64,000 nucleotides of DNA. It comes from Pachyseris speciosa. Lineage: Eukaryota > Cnidaria > Anthozoa > Scleractinia > Pachyseridae. The notes under the pieces were generated by a model. The model was given only the letters and a program-made list of their open reading frames with translations, did not search any database and had not been told where the DNA came from. The position numbers were made by a program, and so were the translations under genes. The DNA lies in contig JAEMWC010000074.1 of the NCBI GenBank assembly GCA_016490735.1, positions 300,001 through 364,000 of the forward strand. The letters are read 5' to 3'. Shown here one piece after another: positions 58,501-64,000 of this stretch (its first letter is position 1; each line of letters begins with the position of its first letter).

Positions 58501-59802
58501 GCCGTACCGTTTTGCTTAAACTCCCTATTATTTTAGCAACGGCAAGAGAAGAGACGAAAAACGAGGTGGGGAGTAACGTTTTTAGATGTGACCATTAAAG
58601 TGTAGTGTACGCGAGCGATTTATTTAGTTAAATCCATTTTGGCTTCTTCTATGAACTTGCTCAGCTCCTCTTAACCTAAATCGCAATTATTACACGCCAA
58701 ACGACTTAAATTCCACGAGTATATGGAACTCAGTGATGAATAGTTAGAGATCGCACAATAATTTTGGCCGTCTAGTTGTGAAATCATCACGTATTTTTCG
58801 TATTGTAATATTATAATAATCTTTACAAACCCCTTCGCTCTTTTAATAATTATATACTATAACCACTGTGGCCAAAAAATTGCTCGTTGATAAATTATTT
58901 TATATGGAAAGCGACAAGTATTTTTTCAGCGGCGCAAATTCAGTTCGCCAGCGGAGCTTTTAGGAAAACCCGGAGGGCTAGGCATTTTCGTAAAATGAGT
59001 TTTATCAGTGTGTAGAATAGAACTCGATTTATGGTCTTAAGTTTTCGAAATAATGTCTTAGGGCCTGTTTACATGGAGGTGGGGGACCCCAGGTAGGCGA
59101 GGTAACCCGCCTAGGTGGGGTAACCCGCCTCTCCATATAATCTCTCATTTTTATGTGATCATGTTTACATGATAGGTGGGGTAACCCGCCTAGGCGGGTT
59201 GCCCGGTCTGCCAGGAAGTTCATGTTACATTTGCAAGCGCGCCAAATTCGAACCAGATCAATAAAAAAGACACAAAAAGACACAGCACTGAAATGTTGCA
59301 GCGAGAGCAGCTAGTGAGAGGAAAAGAACACTGACGGCCAAAATGCGTCGTTCGCCCGCCATTTTCTCTGTTTACGTGCCTAGCGACCACGCAACAACGT
59401 CTACTAACGTCACCCCGGGACCCCGGGGTTGCAAGTTTGCATGTACACGCGGGCCATTTTTCGACCACGGCTAGGCGGATTACCTCACCTACCTGGGGTC
59501 CCCACCTCCATGTAAACAGGCCCTTAAAGTCTAAAATCTTGTCCACCGTCACACAAACAGATTGTCTGGGTACCCTGTGGGCGATCATGCGAATAAAATA
59601 CTTGTCGCTTTCCATATAAAACAAGAAATTCTCAAAGAATTTGTAAGCGGCCTTTTTGACCATCCGAGCCAGGTCAATACATAGGATATAGTTCCAGTCG
59701 ATCGTAATTCAATGTTTGTTGAAATTTGCATGACAGACGATTCGTGACTCCGAATGATAAAAACGTTTAAATTTCGATGTGCTATATACGGAATGTTTAC
59801 TG

Positions 59803-59872
59803 GCTTAGTGGTTAAGTGCGTTTTCTTCTTTCTGTAGCAGTGCGGCCCGTGGTTCAGTTCCCCACGTTATCA
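59803..59872 (+). repeat. tRNA-like SINE head
   Basis: TGGCTTAGTGGTTAAGTGC (box A-like) and GTGGTTCAGTTCCC (box B-like) are 35 bp apart and followed by a T-rich tract. The acceptor stem does not close, so a tRNA-derived SINE head is more likely than a tRNA gene. Confidence 0.5.
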
Positions 59873-60313
59873 AGTTTTTTTTTCTTTGATCTGTTTTTTT
59901 TTCCTATTCCTTTTCACTTTATTTTCTTTTTCCTTTTGTCATCGCTTAAATTGTTAGCTGGTTTTGCAATTTAACACGGAAAAATGGTGAACCGATTCTA
60001 TGGATATTCACTACTCGAAATACCAACGCCAACTTCCGATTAAGCTTGACAAAATACTGGCACTTCGATTTAACAATTTGAAAGAAAGCGAAGAATTTGG
60101 TATAAACCGGCGTCTTAGATCCGCTGACCAGTTTCTCGAAGATAACCGATATCTCCAACAGTGAAAAGAAAAGCTACGTTGTTGGTTTGATTTCCGGTAT
60201 TGCACCATCACTAGTACTTAGTCCACCACTCGGTCAATACTTGTTTAGCGTCGAAAACCGGGTCAGGAAACGCTCTAATAAATTCGATTCGTATAAGAGG
60301 TACGTTGGAGGAA

Positions 60314-61235
60314 TTCAATTCTGACTAAACATTTCTTTTAGAAAGGCTTTCGCGATTTCTCACCCTGGCCCCTAAATAAAGATTTTTGTGCAAGAGCCTT
60401 TCAATTTGCGTGAATTAGTCGACCGTGAACTAACACGAAACATCGCTTCGTATTCTATGGCCCCTTCTTTTTCTTAACAATAACGAACAGTTCAATCTTG
60501 AAATACACAATAGTTTGCTCTCTCTTGTGGTGTAAAAGTTAATTCTTAACAAGAAAATACAACGTGAGTACGATACTTTTCAAGTTCGGCTAAAGTTGTA
60601 TACCAACCTGTATACCGGAAACGCATTTAAAGCCGTGGTCGTATGCTAAAATTGCTACTCACTCGTAGAGAAATGGCAGTTTTATTTTACGGTCAACGCA
60701 AAAATGGTTTCAGAATTCGAATAGCACAAAGATATAAAAATTATTGTAAAGCGATAAGTATAAAGCGAGATTCAAATTTTTATGCAACCAACAAATTTCA
60801 CTGAAAAATTTAATGAGATGTTTGAGGTTACGCTAATTTTAACACGTCCAAAAATAACTCGTTTTTGAATATTTAATAAGCTGTTTGCGGTTTAGCTACG
60901 CATGAAAGTATAAAAGTTAGCTAATTCCTAAGGAATTGTTACACCTGAAGAATGTGACAGGTAAAAAAAATGTTATCTATCTGTCTAACGTGTATTCGGC
61001 GTTAAACAAATTATTTTTGAAGATCTTTAATGTTCTTTGCGTGTTTTGTGCGGTTTGGTTTATCAAGCTTTAACTTAATTTTTCTTGCGATTCAGTCAAA
61101 CCTTTTCAATATGTTGCTGAAAACCGATCAAAAGAAACGCTCTCAATTAAATTCCTTTGCTATGAAATGTATATTGAAGTAATTCAATTCCGGCTAAACA
61201 TTTCTTTTGCAAAGGCTTAAACGATTCGTGACTTT
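60314..61235 (+). repeat. Two direct copies of a ~50-bp repeat in the palindrome spacer
   Basis: AATTCAATTCTGACTAAACA and CATTTCTTTTAGAAAGGCTT at 60314-60360 recur with a few changes at 61185-61232. Nothing else in the spacer (59526-61511) is recognisable. Confidence 0.6.
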
Positions 61236-63146
61236 GGTGACCACTCACGTTAATTATTACAAAATTTTCTAATTAAGGTAACTGATGAGCAAGTGGCGCA
61301 ATCGCAAAAGGTGCAGACTATGGGCAATGAGATCTGATGGTCACGCGTTCCAAGTCCTGTCACCGGAGAGTAAACAGTTCATTTATTTACTTGTCATTGG
61401 TTCTTCCTCTGGCCGAGAGGAGCACGGGGCAAGTGACGGACGAAACGACGAGAAAAAAAAACCGGGTAATGCAAGAAGCCTGTTTACTGTTTACAAGCGG
61501 GTAATGCAAGAAGCCTGTTTACATGGAGGTGGGGGACCCCAGGTAGGTGAGGTAATCCGCCTAGCCGTGGTCGAAAAATGGCCCGCGTGTACATGCAAAC
61601 TTGCAACCCCGGGGTCCCGGGGTGACGTTAGTAGACGTTGTTGCGTGGTCGCTAGGCACGTAAACAGAGAAAATGGCGGGCGAACGACGCATTTTGGCCG
61701 TCAGTGTTCTTTTCCTCTCACTAGCTGCTCTCGCTGCAACATTTCAGTGCTGTGTCTTTTTGTGTCTTTTTTATTGATCTGGTTCGAATTTGGCGCGCTT
61801 GCAAATGTAACATGAACTTCCTGGCAGACCGGGCAACCCGCCTAGGCGGGTTACCCCACCTATCATGTAAACATGATCACATAAAAATGAGAGATTATAT
61901 GGAGAGGCGGGTTACCCCACCTAGGCGGGTTACCTCGCCTACCTGGGGTCCCCCACCTCCATGTAAACAGGCCCTAAGACATTATTTCGAAAACTTAAGA
62001 CCATAAATCGAGTTCTATTCTACACACTGATAAAACTCATTTTACGAAAATGCCTAGCCCTCCGGGTTTTCCTAAAAGCTCCGCTGGCGAACTGAATTTG
62101 CGCCGCTGAAAAAATACTTGTCGCTTTCCATATAAAATAATTTATCAACGAGCATATTTTTGGTCACAGTGGTTATATTATATAATTATTAAAAGAGCGA
62201 AGGGGTTTGTAAAGATTATTATAATATTACAATACGTGATGATTTCACAACTAGATGGCCAAAATTATTGTGCGATCTCTAACTGTTAATCACTGAGTTC
62301 CATATACTCGTGGAATTTGTAAGCACCAAACAGACTTGAAGTTTCCCATAGCAGTTTATTCGATGCTCACTTGTGGATAAGGATATTCAAATGCATCCGA
62401 GTACTTGACATTTGTAATTGAGCAGGGTTGAATGCCTCAGATGGTTCGACTAAAAGACAATAGATATAAAATTCTAAGAAAAAATTACAAACAAAACATA
62501 AAAGACGGAAAACGACAAACTTACAGAAATTTCCTTTGTCCGGGGTTGACGATAGAACTGAGCTGAAATATTGAATCAACTAATATACTTTGGCGATAAC
62601 GTGGTCGATTTGACCCGAAGAAAACTGATCCCCGGTAGGATTACTTAACGTGTGCGCTCGCAAAGGCGAGCAACGCATTAACTATATGCCGTCACGCACA
62701 AAACTGTAACGCACGTTTGAATCCAACAGAATTTAAGTCGTTTGGCGTGTAATAATTGCGATTTAGGTTAAGAGGAGCTGAGCGAGTTCATAGAAGAAGC
62801 CAAAATGGATTTAACTAAATAAATCGCTCGCGTACACTACACTTTAATCGTCACATCTAAAAAACGTTACTCCCCACTTCGTTTTTCGTCTCTTCTCTTG
62901 CCCTTGCTAAAATAATATCAAATACAGAAAAAGTAAATAAACACGTGAGATGATATTAAAAAAAGAAAATATAACTGAGTGATAAAATAATGCGTCCCTT
63001 CCGCTTGCTTTCGTCCATGGCGACAGCCGTGAAGGAGACTACATTTCGGGAAATCACTTTCCATGGCGGGAGATCACTTTCAGTAGGGCCTAAGCACCAA
63101 TATGTCACGCAATATGTCACAGTATGTCAGCATTTGTTTATCCGTG

Positions 63147-63195
63147 ATCCGATCCGATCCGATCCGATCCGTGATCCGATCCGATCCGATCCGGG
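63147..63195. repeat. (GATCC)n minisatellite
   Basis: About nine GATCC pentamers in two blocks separated by GT, giving a dense run of GATC sites. Confidence 0.95.
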
Positions 63196-63678
63196 TCAAT
63201 TCATGAGAAATTCCACGTATACAGCAGTGTAATCGATCGAAGTGTAGTAGCCCGGTGAAGTTAAACTTTGCCAACCGGGTTGCTAACGGCTGTCGACAAC
63301 GTAAAAAAATTTAAACACTTCAAAAATTAAAATAAAAACGTGTCGATTTGTGACCACGATGAAAATGAAACGGCCGAATCCACGTGATAATATAAAAATA
63401 TGCCTTCTAGAGACAACAGCAATTCGACTCATTGCTCTGCAATCACTTGTAAATGCCCCTAAATTTGGCTTTTAACTGAACAAGACACTTGAAGAAACCA
63501 TAAAATAAACATAAATGCTATCTTATTTTGACACACTCTCTCAAATATCTACAGCTTCAAATCCGTAAATAACCCACGTCTCACATACCACGCTTGGGTC
63601 ACTTTGGGTTGCCTTGCCTGTGGATGTACAAACTCGTGGAATGTCTGTTTAAAGAACTGAACACCCCGTACGGCGTGC

Positions 63679-63900
63679 GTTTCTCGAAACCCCGAAAACT
63701 TTTCGGGTCTATTTCGGGTGCTATAATTTCCTTCATATCTTAAAAACGAAGACGTTTCCGGGCATGAAATTTTGCAACAAATTTGCCATTTCGTATCTTG
63801 AGATCATAGTTAAAGGCCAGCTTTTTAGAACTAGATGGATCATAAGTTTTTGAAATGGCTTTTCGGGCCCGAAATGCTTACGGGACTTTCGAGAAACGCC
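63679..63900. repeat. MITE with GCGTTTCTCGAAA ends
   Basis: GCGTTTCTCGAAACCCCGAA at the left is mirrored by CGGGACTTTCGAGAAACGC at the right, with inverted TTTTCGGGTC / GGGCCCGAAA just inside. The rest of 62918-63678 and 63901-64000 shows no gene. Confidence 0.8.
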
Positions 63901-64000
63901 CCCCCCCAGGGGCTGGAGCGAGAGAAAAACAATCTGAGTAGTGGGCGAGGTATGAAAGGTTTGAGTTAATTTAGCACTCCACCGTTTGTTGAAAAGTAGT

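Larger units (their letters stand above)
58526..62917. repeat. 4.4-kb inverted duplication (two ~1-kb arms, ~2-kb spacer)
   Basis: The left arm 58526-59525 and the right arm 61512-62917 are inverted copies. Matching blocks include TTAAGAGGAGCTGAGC, TTGGCGTGTAATAATTGCG, AAAGCGACAAGTATTTTTTC, TCCGGGTTTTCCTAAAAGC and a complete MITE (59047-59525 / 61512-61976) with GGGCCTGTTTACATGGAGGT ends. The right arm carries an extra ~405 bp (62319-62725). The MITE section is almost identical in both arms; the outer part has scattered differences. No protein-coding gene is recognised, and the shared ~99-residue open frame lies inside the MITE. Confidence 0.93.

Noticed and set aside
59220..61815. Shared 99-residue frame in both arms of the inverted duplication
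   Set aside because: It lies entirely inside the duplicated MITE; the two copies agree because the DNA is duplicated, not because the protein is conserved.

Overview
The window is animal nuclear DNA, most likely from an anthozoan cnidarian and probably a stony coral. The coding signal lies in short exons with GT/AG introns. The non-coding DNA is AT-rich and crowded with fold-back MITEs, tRNA-derived SINEs, decayed LINEs and (AAT)n microsatellites of the kinds I associate with coral genomes. No operons, bacterial genes, CRISPR arrays or intact rRNA/tRNA genes were seen. Species cannot be fixed from the sequence alone.

Four genes can be reconstructed by joining exons with matching phase. (1) CDC20, minus strand, 5179 down to 4241: the N-terminal APC/C-activator region in two exons; the WD40 exons were not found between 1 and 4240. 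(2) A nine-repeat ankyrin protein of 392 residues, plus strand, 6190-18653, four exons, head to head with CDC20. (3) An SLC37A1/A2-type sugar-phosphate/phosphate antiporter, minus strand, 40172 down to 19588, about 23 coding exons and about 545 codons. Its exon at 23025-23100 carries an in-frame stop that looks like paired -1/+1 indels. (4) CFAP126 (Flattop), plus strand, 40681-52896, three exons and 179 residues, head to head with SLC37A across 508 bp. A possible fifth gene (minus strand, first coding exon 55834-56027, promoter-like sequence near 58.45 kb) is unidentified.

Layout: 1-4240 has no recognised gene apart from a SINE. 4.2-18.7 kb holds CDC20 and the ankyrin gene; ankyrin introns 2 and 3 are filled with a decayed Tx1/L1-like LINE, a CR1/L2-like LINE tail and many fold-back elements. 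Among these are a composite built from a shared ~20-bp end motif and a 2.2-kb element whose arms are minisatellites. 19.6-40.2 kb is SLC37A with MITE-rich introns. 40.7-52.9 kb is CFAP126, whose second intron (11.4 kb) starts with a ~220-bp-arm hairpin. 53-64 kb is repeat-rich; its main structure is a 4.4-kb inverted duplication at 58526-62917.

The genes do not form a pathway. The two divergent pairs (CDC20/ankyrin and SLC37A/CFAP126) could share promoters. I see no convincing new multi-gene system. The most unusual material is the palindromic DNA and the disrupted SLC37A exon.
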